Source: Desulforhabdus amnigena (lineage in GTDB: Bacteria; Desulfobacterota; Syntrophobacteria; Syntrophobacterales; Syntrophobacteraceae). From it: 64,000 bases of DNA. Both the position numbers and the translations under genes were made by a program. The notes under the pieces were generated by a model. That model ran no database searches. It was not told the DNA's origin and was given only the letters and a program-made list of their open reading frames with translations. The DNA is taken from positions 4,472,741-4,536,740 of the forward strand of contig NZ_BSDR01000001.1 in NCBI RefSeq assembly GCF_027925305.1, written 5' to 3'. The first letter of the stretch is position 1. Each line of letters starts with the position of its first letter. Shown one piece after another: positions 15,340 to 25,580 of this stretch.

Positions 15340-16755
15340 TTACGGCTTCAACAGAGGCCTGATACGCTTCCGAACATTATCGATTCGGCGCTTGATCCCC
15401 GCTTTAAAATTTTCGCGATTGAAGCGATACAGCCACTTTCGAAGGTATAAATCCTTTCTCATTTGCTTCAAGAAGACCGCAAGGCCAACATCCCTACTAG
15501 CCCTCTGTTTAGAAAGTGCCATGAAGCTTCGTGAACGAATGGCCTCTGCGTTTAAAATATGCAGCCAATCGAGTGGATGGGGTTTTTTCGGGGTAACACG
15601 TTTTTGAGGGATGATTCGTCCCTTTTTTGATTCAACCCAAAGACGGTGCTGGAGCATTTCTCGCTTGGTTATGACGACAAATGACTGGCTTTCGATGACT
15701 TTCTCTACAGGGATCTCTTGCAGGTCGCATTTGCCGTTTTTTATCCCAGCTTCCCGAATGATCCGCTCTGCGAGGGCAGACCGGGTGATCACCAAACTGG
15801 TACCGGCACTTTCTTCCGCATATTCCGGCAGCCATGCGTCCATAAAGCAAATGTCCGCAAGTTCGGAGAAAACATCGTCGCAGAAATTGCAGGATTTGAG
15901 TTTGAACATGCCGGACATCCATGCCAAACTACAAAAGTCACTCCACTGAACGGTGGCAGTAGTTCTATCATCGGACGCAGTCATCGAAAAATTCGATGCC
16001 GGTCTTTCATGAGTTTTATGTCTAAAACAGAAGTGTCGAATCTTTCTAGGATCAAGGTTCATCTTCCGAGTCAAACTCTCAGTAAACCCTTTCGTCTTGA
16101 GTTGCCCGCAGACGAGCCCGGCATAGACAAGAATACGCTCTCTTAACTTGGAGTTTCGCAGTGTTGCCAAACGGACCGCTTTGATGAAGCACGGCAATCC
16201 TATGAGTGCATATCGGCCTGGCCTTTCAGAAACAGACTGAAGAACACTGGATAGTTCAACCGGGTAGTAGGCGGACTTGGCAGAGCGCAGGATGTCGTCA
16301 GGATCAGAAATAATCTCAAAGGCGAAAAGCTTATGTGGATCTTGCTGGGGTGTCACACAGATAACATGATCTACGATATTTTCGATGAGGAGGGTTTTCA
16401 GAAACCATGTTGCCATGCCTCCGGAAGCTCCACGCCAACGGTGAACGGAGTCTGCTACATGTCCGACATAGGTATTCAAGAAATAGCCGGTTTCGATTCT
16501 GTGTCGAATCCCTGCTGTTTCACCATAGAGCGTTTTCCCTATAGAGTCTTCATTGAAGTCATGATCCTGGAAGGGGCAAACGTGGAGGCATTCGGAACAA
16601 GACGAAAGGCAGTGCCCCAGGCTAACAGGATTATATCCACCTTCAGCGTTTTCCTGGATAATGAGATTGCTGTGGGGGCAAATTCCAGCACAGACACCGC
16701 ATCCCACGCACAGATTTTGAGCCACCGTTTTGCTACATACATTATTTTCCTGCAT
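15340..16755 (-). CDS. F420 hydrogenase/dehydrogenase beta-subunit family protein
   Basis: 471 residues from ATG 16755. Two [4Fe-4S] sites open the protein: CVGCGVCAGICPHSNL and CSECLHVCP. HRWRGASGGMATWFLKTLLI and YALIGLPCFIKAVRLA then match the FrhB N- and C-terminal domains, with a further Cys pair in LKSCNFCDDVFSELADI. In polysaccharide clusters this family accompanies pyruvyl transferases and is thought to supply a flavin/Fe-S redox step; its substrate is unknown. The start overlaps the Wzx stop by 14 bp. True F420 use is not implied. Confidence 0.88.
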   Translation of the reverse strand: MQENNVCSKTVAQNLCVGCGVCAGICPHSNLIIQENAEGGYNPVSLGHCLSSCSECLHVCPFQDHDFNEDSIGKTLYGETAGIRHRIETGYFLNTYVGHVADSVHRWRGASGGMATWFLKTLLIENIVDHVICVTPQQDPHKLFAFEIISDPDDILRSAKSAYYPVELSSVLQSVSERPGRYALIGLPCFIKAVRLATLRNSKLRERILVYAGLVCGQLKTKGFTESLTRKMNLDPRKIRHFCFRHKTHERPASNFSMTASDDRTTATVQWSDFCSLAWMSGMFKLKSCNFCDDVFSELADICFMDAWLPEYAEESAGTSLVITRSALAERIIREAGIKNGKCDLQEIPVEKVIESQSFVVITKREMLQHRLWVESKKGRIIPQKRVTPKKPHPLDWLHILNAEAIRSRSFMALSKQRASRDVGLAVFLKQMRKDLYLRKWLYRFNRENFKAGIKRRIDNVRKRIRPLLKP

Positions 16756-18286
16756 AGGCAATGCCCATCCTTCCAAAAATCTCTCCAACTTTCTCCACGA
16801 TCAGCCTTTTCTCTTCTTTCGGCAGAAAGGTCCAAACCACCAAGCAATAGGTTGCGCTGATAAAGGCACTCGACAGTATCAATTCTATCCAAGTATCGAT
16901 TTTGATAAATGTCAGTAGTGATGTTGACACCAGGAATACAGCACAGGTTAGGAAGGTGATGAGAATCAATTCTTTTAGAAAAAGATACCAGCACTGACCA
17001 ATTATCAGCGCTCCATAGATCGGTGTGAAGAGAGCGTTCTTGAGAGTCAGCATGATAGCCCCAGCGGCAGCTACCCCATACATGCCCAAACTTGTCCAGC
17101 CTGCCAGGGAAAGCGCTAATGCGAAATTTGCAGCACCCATAATACAAGTAATGAGACCCGGCCATCGCACTCTATTGGTGGCTGTCTGCAGTTCAAAGAA
17201 AGGATAGACGGCAACGTTTACGGAAAGGTGAGCAGTAAGAACAATGAGCAGTGTCGATAGGGTGGAAAAATCGTTTCCAAGCCACAATGACAGCAAGGGC
17301 TTGGAAAAGCCACAAATCAAACCTATGGGTAAGGCCATAGACATCCCAAGAAATAGCAGTGACCGCCGGGTATAACGAACGAGTTCACTTCTATTGTTTT
17401 GCGCAACAAGATAAACCATGGGTGGTCCAAAGACTGAACTGATGGCAGCACCGAGCATCCGTACGACCATGGACATCTGCAGTATGGATGCATACTGTCC
17501 CGCAATGAATGTTCCAAGGAGGCGGTTGAGAACAAATAGATCAATTTGTAAATAGAGGATGGAGCCAATCTTGTTGATGCTGATCCATCCTCCGGTAGAT
17601 AGCAGCTTTCTCAGGGAAGCCCTCTCAAAATAGCGAATGCCGATACGAAGATGAGGCAATAGTTGTCGGGACAACACATAGTTCAATGTCGTCGTTGTCA
17701 GAGCGCCGCCTAAAATCGCAATTCCTACCGAAAAAAGATTGCCCTGGAAGAAACTGAAAAGAATCATAATAAGGGAGAGATAAACAGTCTGGCGAATGAT
17801 GCTGATACCGTTGAGCAGATCGAAACGGTTGAGACACCAGGAAGATACAGCAAAGGCAGATGTAGCTATAGAAAGGTAAAAACCTAGAAATGTACATATA
17901 AAAAGGAAGCGGGATGCCTGTTCTATACTGGTTGGCAAGTTGATGATTTTGTCGAGAAAAATGATGATCGGGATACTGATCAAGAGCAGTAGAGAGACAA
18001 CAACCAGATTGCTCCAGAACGCAGTATTGAAGATCCGGTTGGATTCCTCTTTCATCCCTTTCTCTAGAGCAATCGCAATATATCTTCCTACCGCTGAATT
18101 CAGAGCTAAGGACACCAAGGATAGGTATTGTATAAAATAATTTGCGAGAGGGATAATTCCATAGGCCTCAACGCCTAACCTCCGGATCAAATACGGAACC
18201 AAAAACAGACCGACGATAATATTTAGTGCCAAATTGAAAATGTTTGTCGCAATATTTAAAGAAAAACTTCCCCTTATTGGCTTCAT
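16742..18286 (-). CDS. Polysaccharide flippase (Wzx/MATE-like)
   Basis: 514 residues with about 12-14 membrane helices. The opening SFSLNIATNIFNLALNIIVG then FLVPYLIRRLGVEAYGI is the classic Wzx/RfbX start (ExYG on the first loop). It flips lipid-linked repeat units across the inner membrane for Wzy polymerisation. It is the first gene of the minus-strand operon that continues to 4299; a promoter should lie in 18287-18460. The protein is full-length with no frame problems. Confidence 0.92.
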   Translation of the reverse strand: MKPIRGSFSLNIATNIFNLALNIIVGLFLVPYLIRRLGVEAYGIIPLANYFIQYLSLVSLALNSAVGRYIAIALEKGMKEESNRIFNTAFWSNLVVVSLLLLISIPIIIFLDKIINLPTSIEQASRFLFICTFLGFYLSIATSAFAVSSWCLNRFDLLNGISIIRQTVYLSLIMILFSFFQGNLFSVGIAILGGALTTTTLNYVLSRQLLPHLRIGIRYFERASLRKLLSTGGWISINKIGSILYLQIDLFVLNRLLGTFIAGQYASILQMSMVVRMLGAAISSVFGPPMVYLVAQNNRSELVRYTRRSLLFLGMSMALPIGLICGFSKPLLSLWLGNDFSTLSTLLIVLTAHLSVNVAVYPFFELQTATNRVRWPGLITCIMGAANFALALSLAGWTSLGMYGVAAAGAIMLTLKNALFTPIYGALIIGQCWYLFLKELILITFLTCAVFLVSTSLLTFIKIDTWIELILSSAFISATYCLVVWTFLPKEEKRLIVEKVGEIFGRMGIAYAGK

Positions 18287-18315
18287 AAGCAGATGACGCT
18301 TTCCTTTTCGGTACG

Positions 18316-18358
18316 ATGAAGATGCTGACGGGGCGATGAAAAATGTTGATTTTTTGAG
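18316..18358. repeat. GACGCTGA-type dispersed repeat, copy 1
   Basis: GATGCTGACGGGGCGATGAA followed by AAATGTTGATTTTTTG, just upstream of the Wzx start. Relatives are at 26413, 29328 and 30098. Confidence 0.6.
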
Positions 18359-18461
18359 ATGGCGTTATCTTGGATCGTCCAAAAAGGCCCAAATCACCTT
18401 AAATTCGTTGCCCGGTTTTTGGCCCTCACTAAATTCTTCTGAGCCAAGATGTGGCGGCTAC

Positions 18462-18534
18462 TAAAAGCCTATCCGAAAACTCCGTAAGCCATTGATTCTG
18501 CTAGGCGCAGACTGGGTTTTCGGATAGGCTCTAA
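18462..18534. repeat. 73-bp variant of the TIR element
   Basis: TAAAAGCCTATCCGAAAACT and GGTTTTCGGATAGGCTCTAA are the same terminal repeats as the 116-bp elements, but the interior lacks the C/G hairpin. It shows that the ends can be carried without the core. Confidence 0.7.
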
Positions 18535-18834
18535 ATCGAGTTCAGCGTGAATGCGGAAGAGCAACTGAGTGTAGTCCTGAGCTTCGAGACAGTGAATCAA
18601 AGCGGAACCTACAAGATCCCTGTGGCTGGCAGTATATTTTTGATAACGGGTGTATCGGACTGCGTTCAAAAATGGGATGTTGATGAACGCTTGTAAAAAG
18701 CCTCCATAACACGGGTTATGGCAAAACAGGTCACTGATGATGTTGCAGTGAGCTTGCCTCTTAAACACTGGAGGTGACGGAAGTAATAGGATTCTGCGAA
18801 AGCGTTACCACATGGTTGAGATGGTCAGAATGAA
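18535..18834. other. Gap between operon and GH42 gene; possible gene remnant
   Basis: A minus-strand frame begins at 18768 (KRQAHCNIISDLFCHNPCYG, then FLNAVRYTRYQKYTASHRDL) and runs into the TIR variant. It has a protein-like composition but I do not recognise it; it may be the N-terminal stub of a gene cut by the repeat. Nothing else is seen. Confidence 0.3.
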
Positions 18835-21800
18835 CTAATGAACCGTTATTTGGACGGTTTTCGTTTGTTCAGAAAATAAATCGGTTGCCTGGATCTCATA
18901 CATGCCGACCGGATCATTGAATGCAATGGGGATATCTAATTCCTTTGTATCCCGTTCTACAACCAGAATTCGGCTGAGCCCATCCAGTTCGCCGGCTCCG
19001 GATTTTACGCGCACCCGCAAGGCATGGAGCCCTTCGCTTCCCGGCACGGAGAGTGATGCCTTCACCACAGTGCCGCGTGCGGCCGTGGTTGTATCGATGT
19101 CCAGTTTTGGTTCGGGAGCCCCATTCGGTGACAGGACGAAAAAACTTGCCCGTGACGGAAGGATCGTGGTGCTGAAACGTTCCTGCTGCCCCAGGGACTT
19201 GCGGTTGCGCAAGTCGTAAATGTATTTCGTTTCGGGCAGAACCACCGTCACGTCCTCTTTGGACCCGGTTTCACGGAAAAGAGCGACGATCTCCATGGCT
19301 CCATTCCGCCACCGGGTGACCTGGATATCTTCCGGATGTTTGCCTTCGTGGCCTTCAAGAGTGATCTGCGGTGCAACCCCGGCGAAAGCTTCACGGAGTG
19401 CTTCCGTTTCGGCCGTGGCTGCATCTCCCCTTGAAAACAGCGCGGCGGAGAGCCGTGCGAACGTGTTCATATCGCAGTTGAGAAGAATCACAGTCCCTTT
19501 TCCAACTTTTCGAGAGAGCAGTATCGGTGTCTCCCCCAGCTTCTGAGCGGGCGAGGCACCGGTTACCCGGATGCCCGGATCCACCACGGCTTTGAACCCC
19601 AGAACTCCTTCGAGGCTGGTGGTGACTTGAGCCGGCGATCTCATTTCCCGGCTGATTCCAAAAAGGTCGTCCAGCACTCCCTTTTCGCGCGGCTTGCAGT
19701 GGTCGTCGTAGATGGCGGGGCGGAGATCCGCCACTACGGTCCCGCCGCCTTCGACGAACTTCCCAATGACTTCCGCTTCCTTGTCGCCCATGGCTTCAGC
19801 GCGGGGCAGGATGAATATTTTAGTTTTGGACGGATCGAACTCGCCCAGTTTCAGCATCCGGTCCGTGACGTACCGGAACTGCAATCCCCGGTTCCTCAAA
19901 GCCTTGATGATTGCCTGGTGCGCTTCCTCGTAGCCTCCATAGCTCGCGCCCTCGTCCAGCCTGCAGGCGAAAGTGGAAGGATAGGAGTAGAGTATGGCGA
20001 TGCCGTCATCCTGCATTTGTGATTGCAGCAGCAGGTCACCCAGGCCGTCGCGCAGGACCCGGGTGTCTTCCAGGATCTCTTTCACCGCCGGATAGGGGCG
20101 AAGGTCCGGCGCCAGCCAGCCGTGGAATTTGCCGATGCAGTCCCACCGCCACCACCAGACGGAATCCATGCCTAGGGTCACCATGCGCCAGTACTTCCGG
20201 AGCAGGGAATCGGCGTCCTTGGTGTATCCCATCCAGTTGGAACGAATGAAGCCGCGCGGCGCGATGGATCGGATGACCTCATCGGCCAGTCCCGGGTAGG
20301 GCGACCAGAAGTCCATACTGCGCACGATCAAATCCAGGTCGTCTCCCTTCGCGAATCCACCGGCCCCCTCGAAGCCCGTCCTGGCCTGCGGGTCCAGGGT
20401 TTTGTAAGCTTCGCGGTACTTCTCACAGTACCTGACGTAATTCCAGGATTTGAACGCCTGCCGATCGAACCAGCGCGGGTAGTTTTTGTCTTTCAGGGAA
20501 TTTTCTTCTTCACTGTCGTCTTCCTTGGAGAGGCCGACATCGTCCCAGGCCTTGAAATCGGAACTCCAGGAACGGTTCAAGGCTTCCAGGCTTCCGTAGA
20601 CTTCTTGAAGATACTTTCGATAGGCGGTTGCGCAGTGAGGGGAAAGGCAGCAGCCGAGGGTTTTGTTTTCATCGCCGAGGGAATAAACGAAGGCTCCGTG
20701 CTCACGCGAGCCCGCATGTTTTGCAGCCAGTGCGGCAACGTGCTTTTCCACCGCCTCTTCGTCGTTCCAGCAGAAGGGTTGCATGACTCCTTCCTGGGTC
20801 TTTGGAGTCGAAATGTGGGTTGTGTACGGGACCCAGGCAACATCAAACGCTGAGACATACAGAGGCGGATTTCCCCAGGCAAGCTGCAAGGTGATGCCGG
20901 TATTGGCAAGGCTTTCTTCGGCGTAGGGAGCAAGGTTTCCCGTTGGAGTGTCCCAGACGAGAAAGTTGAAGCGGTCCCGGCTGCGGTGCGTCACGCGAAA
21001 ATATCGGTCATCCCGCGATATTTCCGTGTCGCCTACAAGGATTTGAGCCTCCACTGTGACCAGCATGGGCATCCAGTGGGAAATCTCGAACGAAAAGCGG
21101 CCCGTGTCGCCGTCGGGAACCAGGTCCTGCCTCAGGAGCTGCCGTCTTCGGCGGTCGAGCAACTGAACACGGACGCTCTCTCCCTGAAGCGGTTCCCCCG
21201 CCAGGGTCACGGTGCCCGCAAGGTTTTCACCCGGTTCACCCCATTCGCGCTCCAGCTTGATCTCCTTCACCTTGCGCCCTGATTCCACGGCAAAGGGGAG
21301 GGTAGCCCAGGTTTCCACGCCCGCGGAGCTTTTCACTATGGCGTCGGCGTGGTAGTCGCCCGCGGGAAGGGCGGGGAGATCAATGGAAACAGTTTGCCCA
21401 TTTGAAAGCTCACGGGGAGGGAAAGAAATCGGCTTATCGGCCGGTCTTCGCAGGGAAAGGTGAAGGGTGGGCTTGTCTCCCTTGGGTTGGCCTGAGATTT
21501 TCAGGGTCAGAGTCTCCGGCGAATCGGTGAAGCGTGGAGCCGGACCGGGTGCATGGGGAGCTGAAGGGGAGGCGGAAACGGCCAGTTCAAGGTTCATGGA
21601 AGGTTCTTTTTTCGCAGCCCACAAAACCGCCCGGCCGAACCGCTCCTCCCAGTAGTCGTAGTCCACTTCCCATCCCTCGTGATATTCGATTTTGGGTTCG
21701 CTCGAGAGACGGGCGATGCGGCCCTGGTGGAAGGTGAGGGTTTCCTCGAGAGGAACATGGGAAAGGAACCGGGGTGTTTGATCCAGGCGTTTCTTTTCCT

Positions 21801-22275
21801 GGGGAATGCCGGCACTGTCCACTCCCACGAGCACGATTCCCGCGCCCTTTTCGACGGCTTCGAGGATTCGGGCCATTGCAACTTGAGGCAGGTTGCTCAT
21901 GGGGATGTTCAGGAAGACGAAGCAGTCCCAATCTTGCTCCAGGAGTTTTTGCATGCGCTCCTCACCGAGTTTGCCGCCGTGCCAGTGGCTCTCCTTGCTG
22001 TCCACGATTCTGGCCCAGAAGACGGCCTGAGCATCCAGGTCGAAACGCTCCATGAGCTCGACGCATTCGCGGGGATGGGTGCCGGTGCCGTCGGTAAAGA
22101 AGAGCACACGGGTTTTGCCCTGAGCGTAGGGCGTTGCCCAGTCGGTGTGCGGGGTTTCGAATTCGAAGGTGAGGGCGTGGTCTGTTTCCAGTTCGGCCAT
22201 GTCCTGAGCAAAGGTGAGAACGGGAGCCACAAGGAGCAGAAGGCCGATGATGAGGAAGTGCATGGGGCGTGACAA
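18835..22275 (-). CDS. Secreted GH42-like (beta-galactosidase-type) protein
   Basis: About 1146 residues. A signal peptide (HFLIIGLLLLVAPVLTFAQ) is followed by a ThuA/GATase-like region (VLFFTDGTGTHPRECVELME), Ig-like linkers, and a GH42 TIM-barrel segment: AFVYSLGDENKTLGCCLSPH with metal-type Cys residues, then YLQEVYGSLEALNRSW. The GH42 trimerisation domain follows (FVTDRMLKLGEFDPSKTKIF, VEGGGTVVADLRPAIYDDHC). The DEN pair could hold the acid/base Glu. It is much longer than usual GH42 enzymes (about 680). A TTG at 22275 sits 7 bp after AAGAGGT and is the better start; ATG 22263 is the alternative. Likely trims or remodels surface or foreign polysaccharide. Confidence 0.8.
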   Translation of the reverse strand: MSRPMHFLIIGLLLLVAPVLTFAQDMAELETDHALTFEFETPHTDWATPYAQGKTRVLFFTDGTGTHPRECVELMERFDLDAQAVFWARIVDSKESHWHGGKLGEERMQKLLEQDWDCFVFLNIPMSNLPQVAMARILEAVEKGAGIVLVGVDSAGIPQEKKRLDQTPRFLSHVPLEETLTFHQGRIARLSSEPKIEYHEGWEVDYDYWEERFGRAVLWAAKKEPSMNLELAVSASPSAPHAPGPAPRFTDSPETLTLKISGQPKGDKPTLHLSLRRPADKPISFPPRELSNGQTVSIDLPALPAGDYHADAIVKSSAGVETWATLPFAVESGRKVKEIKLEREWGEPGENLAGTVTLAGEPLQGESVRVQLLDRRRRQLLRQDLVPDGDTGRFSFEISHWMPMLVTVEAQILVGDTEISRDDRYFRVTHRSRDRFNFLVWDTPTGNLAPYAEESLANTGITLQLAWGNPPLYVSAFDVAWVPYTTHISTPKTQEGVMQPFCWNDEEAVEKHVAALAAKHAGSREHGAFVYSLGDENKTLGCCLSPHCATAYRKYLQEVYGSLEALNRSWSSDFKAWDDVGLSKEDDSEEENSLKDKNYPRWFDRQAFKSWNYVRYCEKYREAYKTLDPQARTGFEGAGGFAKGDDLDLIVRSMDFWSPYPGLADEVIRSIAPRGFIRSNWMGYTKDADSLLRKYWRMVTLGMDSVWWWRWDCIGKFHGWLAPDLRPYPAVKEILEDTRVLRDGLGDLLLQSQMQDDGIAILYSYPSTFACRLDEGASYGGYEEAHQAIIKALRNRGLQFRYVTDRMLKLGEFDPSKTKIFILPRAEAMGDKEAEVIGKFVEGGGTVVADLRPAIYDDHCKPREKGVLDDLFGISREMRSPAQVTTSLEGVLGFKAVVDPGIRVTGASPAQKLGETPILLSRKVGKGTVILLNCDMNTFARLSAALFSRGDAATAETEALREAFAGVAPQITLEGHEGKHPEDIQVTRWRNGAMEIVALFRETGSKEDVTVVLPETKYIYDLRNRKSLGQQERFSTTILPSRASFFVLSPNGAPEPKLDIDTTTAARGTVVKASLSVPGSEGLHALRVRVKSGAGELDGLSRILVVERDTKELDIPIAFNDPVGMYEIQATDLFSEQTKTVQITVH

Positions 22276-22295
22276 ATTCTTACCTCTTTTGAATC

Positions 22296-22402
22296 CGTAG
22301 ATTACGCAGATTTTCACAGATTAAAAAAACTTTTTATGTTGTTGGCGGTGGCGGCTATTCAGTCTGCGTTAATCTGTGTAATCCGAGGATGGGCTGGTTT
22401 TT
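22296..22402. repeat. ATCTGCG repeat in inverted arrangement
   Basis: AGATTACGCAGATTTTCACA and CAGTCTGCGTTAATCTGTGT face each other about 70 bp apart, giving a hairpin upstream of the GH42 gene. Same family as at 901, 2906, 3820 and 38717. Confidence 0.65.
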
Positions 22403-22410
22403 TAGCAAAT

Positions 22411-22860
22411 TCAAAGTGTTATGGTGTCGGTGTGCCGACATGGGTGAACCTGTTGATATGTTTGGATAAAGTTTAATAACTCCAGGAGTTTTGCTTCGTG
22501 CGGCCCGCTGCTGCTCAGGGCTTCGGCCTCCTCGATGGCGGTGAGGTCCTGGCGCAGCAGGTTTTCCACCAGGGCGATTTCGGCGTGGTTGCCGTCCACC
22601 AGGATGCCGGGAATGGTAGTGAGGTTTGCCTGCCTGGCGGCCTGGACGCGGCGTTCCCCGGCGACGATGATGAGGCCGCCGTTTTCATCCAGGCGGAAGA
22701 GGATGGGTTCCAGGACGCCGTGCTGCGCGATGGACGCGGCGAGTTCCTCCAGGGCCGCAGGGTCCAGGGACTTGCGGGGCTGGTTGGGGTCGGGCTGGAG
22801 CTGCGAGAGGTCCAGGGTGTAGAGCCGGCCTTTTTGGTAGGTCGGGGCGACAGCAATCAT
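22411..22860 (-). pseudogene. Truncated ParB/Srx-fold protein
   Basis: From MIAVAPTYQKGRLYTLDLSQ it reads a good ParB N-domain: QPDPNQPRKSLDPAALEELA, SIAQHGVLEPILFR, AGERRVQAARQ (the GERR CTPase box), then ALVENLLRQDLTAIEEAEAL (ENxxR). At the point where ParB continues into its helix-turn-helix, the sequence switches to SSSGPHEAKLLELLNFIQTY and stops. It lacks the DNA-binding half, so it is probably inactive. Pieces of the same gene recur scrambled at 26750-27216. Not near a parA gene, so a plasmid or phage origin is possible. Confidence 0.75.
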
Positions 22861-22963
22861 TTTGAACACTCTCCTTTTTCCAGGGCGCTGAAAACGCTGA
22901 CGGCATCCTGCCCGCCGGGTAGAGGGATCGGACCGAATCGACACATCAAATGTATCGAGCGAT

Positions 22964-23989
22964 TCAGCCCAGCCGCGCCTGCGCCTCATTTTTTAGAAAC
23001 CACGCATAGGTGCTGCGGATGCCTTCTTCCAGCCCGATCCGTGCGGTCCACCCCAGAGCCGTGAGCCGGGAGACATCCAGGAGCTTGCGCGGCGTCCCAT
23101 CGGGTTTGGACGCGTCAAAGATCAGCTCTCCCTTGTAGCCCACGGTATTGGCCACGGTTTCGGCCAATTCGCGGATGGTCACATCCTGGCCGGTGCCCAC
23201 GTTGACAAAGCAGGGTCTGGGGTAGGAGAGCAGTTCGCGCTGCAGCGCGTCATCGGGCAGGTTCATGACGAAAAGGGAGGCTTCGGCCATGTCGTCCACA
23301 TGCAAAAATTCGCGCATGGCCTTGCCTGTTCCCCACACGGTGACCCGTTCGGCGCGGTTTTGGCGCGCCTCATGAAAGCGGCGCAAAAGGGCGGGCAGCA
23401 CATGGGAATTTTGCGGATGAAAATTATCGCCCGGCCCGTAGAGGTTGGTCGGCATGACCGCCACGAAGCGCGTGCCGTACTGGCGGTTATAGGACTCGCA
23501 GGTCTTGATGCCGGCGATCTTGGCCAAGGCGTAGGGCTCGTTGGTCGGCTCCAGGGGACCGGTCAGCAGGTGCTCCTCGCGCATGGGCTGCGGGGCCAGC
23601 TTGGGATAGATGCACGACGAACCCAGAAAGAGGAGCCGGCTGACCCCGCATTCGTAGGCCCCGTGAATGATGTTGGACTGTATGACCAGGTTTTCGTAGA
23701 TAAAGGACGCCGGATACGTGTTGTTGGCGTGGATTCCGCCCACCCTGGCCGCGGCCAGGAATACATGGGCGGGGCGTTCGCGGGTGTAAAACCCCTTCAC
23801 GGCCTGCTGGTCCAGCAGGTCCAGGGGCACGAGGCGCATGCGCTCTCCGGTTCCGGCATCCAGGGGCGGCCGGGAGCGGTGGATGGAGCCGACAATGTTT
23901 TCAAAGCCCTGGGCCACCAGGGCGCGCACGAGGGCGCTGCCGACCATCCCGGCGGCTCCGGCAACAAAGATTTTTTCCGTACGATTCAT
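22964..23989 (-). CDS. fcl: GDP-L-fucose synthase
   Basis: 341 residues from ATG 23989 (AAGGA at 6 bp). The NADP Rossmann motif is [36 protein letters not shown] and [17 protein letters not shown] are standard for this epimerase/reductase, and [20 protein letters not shown] holds the catalytic Tyr and Lys. It turns GDP-4-keto-6-deoxymannose from Gmd into GDP-L-fucose. It lies next to gmd and supplies the GT11 enzyme of the nearby operon. Its last 100 bp are duplicated almost exactly at 26790-26902. Confidence 0.95.
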   Translation of the reverse strand: MNRTEKIFVAGAAGMVGSALVRALVAQGFENIVGSIHRSRPPLDAGTGERMRLVPLDLLDQQAVKGFYTRERPAHVFLAAARVGGIHANNTYPASFIYENLVIQSNIIHGAYECGVSRLLFLGSSCIYPKLAPQPMREEHLLTGPLEPTNEPYALAKIAGIKTCESYNRQYGTRFVAVMPTNLYGPGDNFHPQNSHVLPALLRRFHEARQNRAERVTVWGTGKAMREFLHVDDMAEASLFVMNLPDDALQRELLSYPRPCFVNVGTGQDVTIRELAETVANTVGYKGELIFDASKPDGTPRKLLDVSRLTALGWTARIGLEEGIRSTYAWFLKNEAQARLG

Positions 23990-24035
23990 GATTTTCCTTC
24001 GACCACCGGCCGCGGCATGTTCCGTAAGGGAGTTG

Positions 24036-24092
24036 ACGGATTCCAATATCCCGTTATTCACCACGGAGGCACGGAGGGCACGGAGAAGATTA
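24036..24092. repeat. CACGGAGG dispersed repeat, copy 1
   Basis: GGATTCCAATATCCCGTTAT then TCACCACGGAGGCACGGAGG and GCACGG. Shared with 53118-53165 (same upstream position relative to a minus-strand gene), 44275-44345, and the cassette ends at 30612-31456. Confidence 0.7.
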
Positions 24093-24138
24093 TGGAATTC
24101 TTATGGAATTCCTACGTGCTGAAAGGGCGGCATGTCCC

Positions 24139-25227
24139 CTATTCCTGGGGGGTGTTGACGGCAAATCCCGCCCGCAGGCACAACTCTTCCTTCTTGGCCT
24201 CTTCCAGGTCGGCCCGGACCATCTCGCGCACCAGCTCTTCGAAGCCGACCTTGGGGGACCATCCCAATTTGGCCTTGCCCTTGGAGGGGTCGCCGAGGAG
24301 CGTCTCCACTTCCGTTGGCCGGAAATAGCGGGGGTCCACGGAGACCACGGTCTTGCCGTTGGCCAGGTTCACACCGCGCTCATCCACGCCCTCGCCTTCG
24401 AAGGCGATGGCCATGCCCAGTTCCCTGGCCGCGGTCTGCACGAATTCCCGTACCGAATGCTGTTCCCCCGTGGCGATGACATAATCGTCCGGAGCTTCCT
24501 GTTGCAGCATGAGCCACTGCATCTCCACATAATCCCGCGCATGGCCCCAGTCGCGCAGGGCGTTCAGGTTGCCCAGGTAGAGGCAGTCCTGCAGGCCCAG
24601 GTAAATGCGGGCCAGGGCGCGGGTGATCTTGCGGGTGACGAAGGTTTCGCCGCGCAGGGGGGATTCGTGGTTGAAGAGGATGCCGTTGCAGCCGTAGATT
24701 CCGTAGGCCTCGCGGTAGTTGACCGTGATCCAGTAGGCGTAGAGCTTGGCGCAGGCATAGGGGGAACGCGGATAAAAGGGGGTCTTTTCGGTCTGGGGGA
24801 CTTCCTGCACCAGTCCGTACAGCTCCGAAGTGGAGGCCTGGTAGAAACGGGTTTTCTTTTCCAGCCCCAGGATGCGGATGGATTCCAGCAGGCGCAGGGT
24901 GCCCAGGGCATCGGCGTTGGCCGTGTATTCGGGAGATTCGAAAGAGACATGAACGTGGCTCTGCGCCGCCAGGTTGTAGATCTCGTCGGGTTGGACCTCC
25001 TGGATGATGCGGATCAGGTTGGTGGCATCGGTGAGGTCTCCGTAGTGAAGGATGAACCGGCGGTTTTCCACGTGGGGGTCTTCGTAGAGATGGTCGATCC
25101 GCTGGGTGTTGAAGGAGGATGCGCGGCGCTTGACACCGTGGACGGTGTAGCCTTTTTCGAGCAGGAATTCGGCCAGATAGGCGCCGTCCTGGCCGGTGAT
25201 GCCGGTAATGAGAGCCGATTTGGGCAT
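24139..25227 (-). CDS. gmd: GDP-mannose 4,6-dehydratase
   Basis: 362 residues from ATG 25227, with AAGGA 7 bp upstream; the longer frame to 25446 is repeat-derived sequence. [20 protein letters not shown] is the Gmd-specific NADP loop, [20 protein letters not shown] and the catalytic [20 protein letters not shown] with T-S-E follow, then [20 protein letters not shown] carries Tyr/Lys. It makes GDP-4-keto-6-deoxy-D-mannose from GDP-mannose. Downstream fcl completes GDP-L-fucose. Position of [20 protein letters not shown] near the end is normal, and the protein is complete. Confidence 0.96.
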   Translation of the reverse strand: MPKSALITGITGQDGAYLAEFLLEKGYTVHGVKRRASSFNTQRIDHLYEDPHVENRRFILHYGDLTDATNLIRIIQEVQPDEIYNLAAQSHVHVSFESPEYTANADALGTLRLLESIRILGLEKKTRFYQASTSELYGLVQEVPQTEKTPFYPRSPYACAKLYAYWITVNYREAYGIYGCNGILFNHESPLRGETFVTRKITRALARIYLGLQDCLYLGNLNALRDWGHARDYVEMQWLMLQQEAPDDYVIATGEQHSVREFVQTAARELGMAIAFEGEGVDERGVNLANGKTVVSVDPRYFRPTEVETLLGDPSKGKAKLGWSPKVGFEELVREMVRADLEEAKKEELCLRAGFAVNTPQE

Positions 25228-25462
25228 ATTTTTCCTTTGGACGCTGATGGCGCTGAGGGAACGGGGTTTCTCGGTTGAGGAGGTAATATCGATAACGATA
25301 AGCCCGCTGCCGGTCTTCGCGAGCCGTTGAAGCACTCCGTGTTCCTTGTAGGAACGGCTTCCAGCCGTGACAGGAACCGGCAACCGCACACCTTGTCGCG
25401 GCAGGATGCCGCTCCTACGAAAACGTATGGGTAAACGGCTGCACAATTATGAAGACCAGTAC

Positions 25463-25580
25463 TTAGAACCTATCCGAAAACCTACCTCGGCAGCGGACAC
25501 CCCCCTTTAATTCCCCCCTCGAGGGGGGGACCAAGGGGGGGGTCGCAAAGTCCACAGGTGGTTTCCGGATAGGTTTTTAG
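25463..25580. repeat. 116-bp TIR element, copy 2
   Basis: TTAGAACCTATCCGAAAACC at the left; CCGGATAGGTTTTTAG at the right; inner ACACCCCCC-hairpin-GGGGGG. It abuts the epimerase remnant exactly after an AARDA-coding segment, so it marks an insertion or deletion point. Confidence 0.85.

Noticed and set aside
15340..16788. Genuine F420-dependent hydrogenase subunit
   Set aside because: No other hydrogenase or F420 genes nearby; this family is widespread in polysaccharide clusters, so only the family name is kept.
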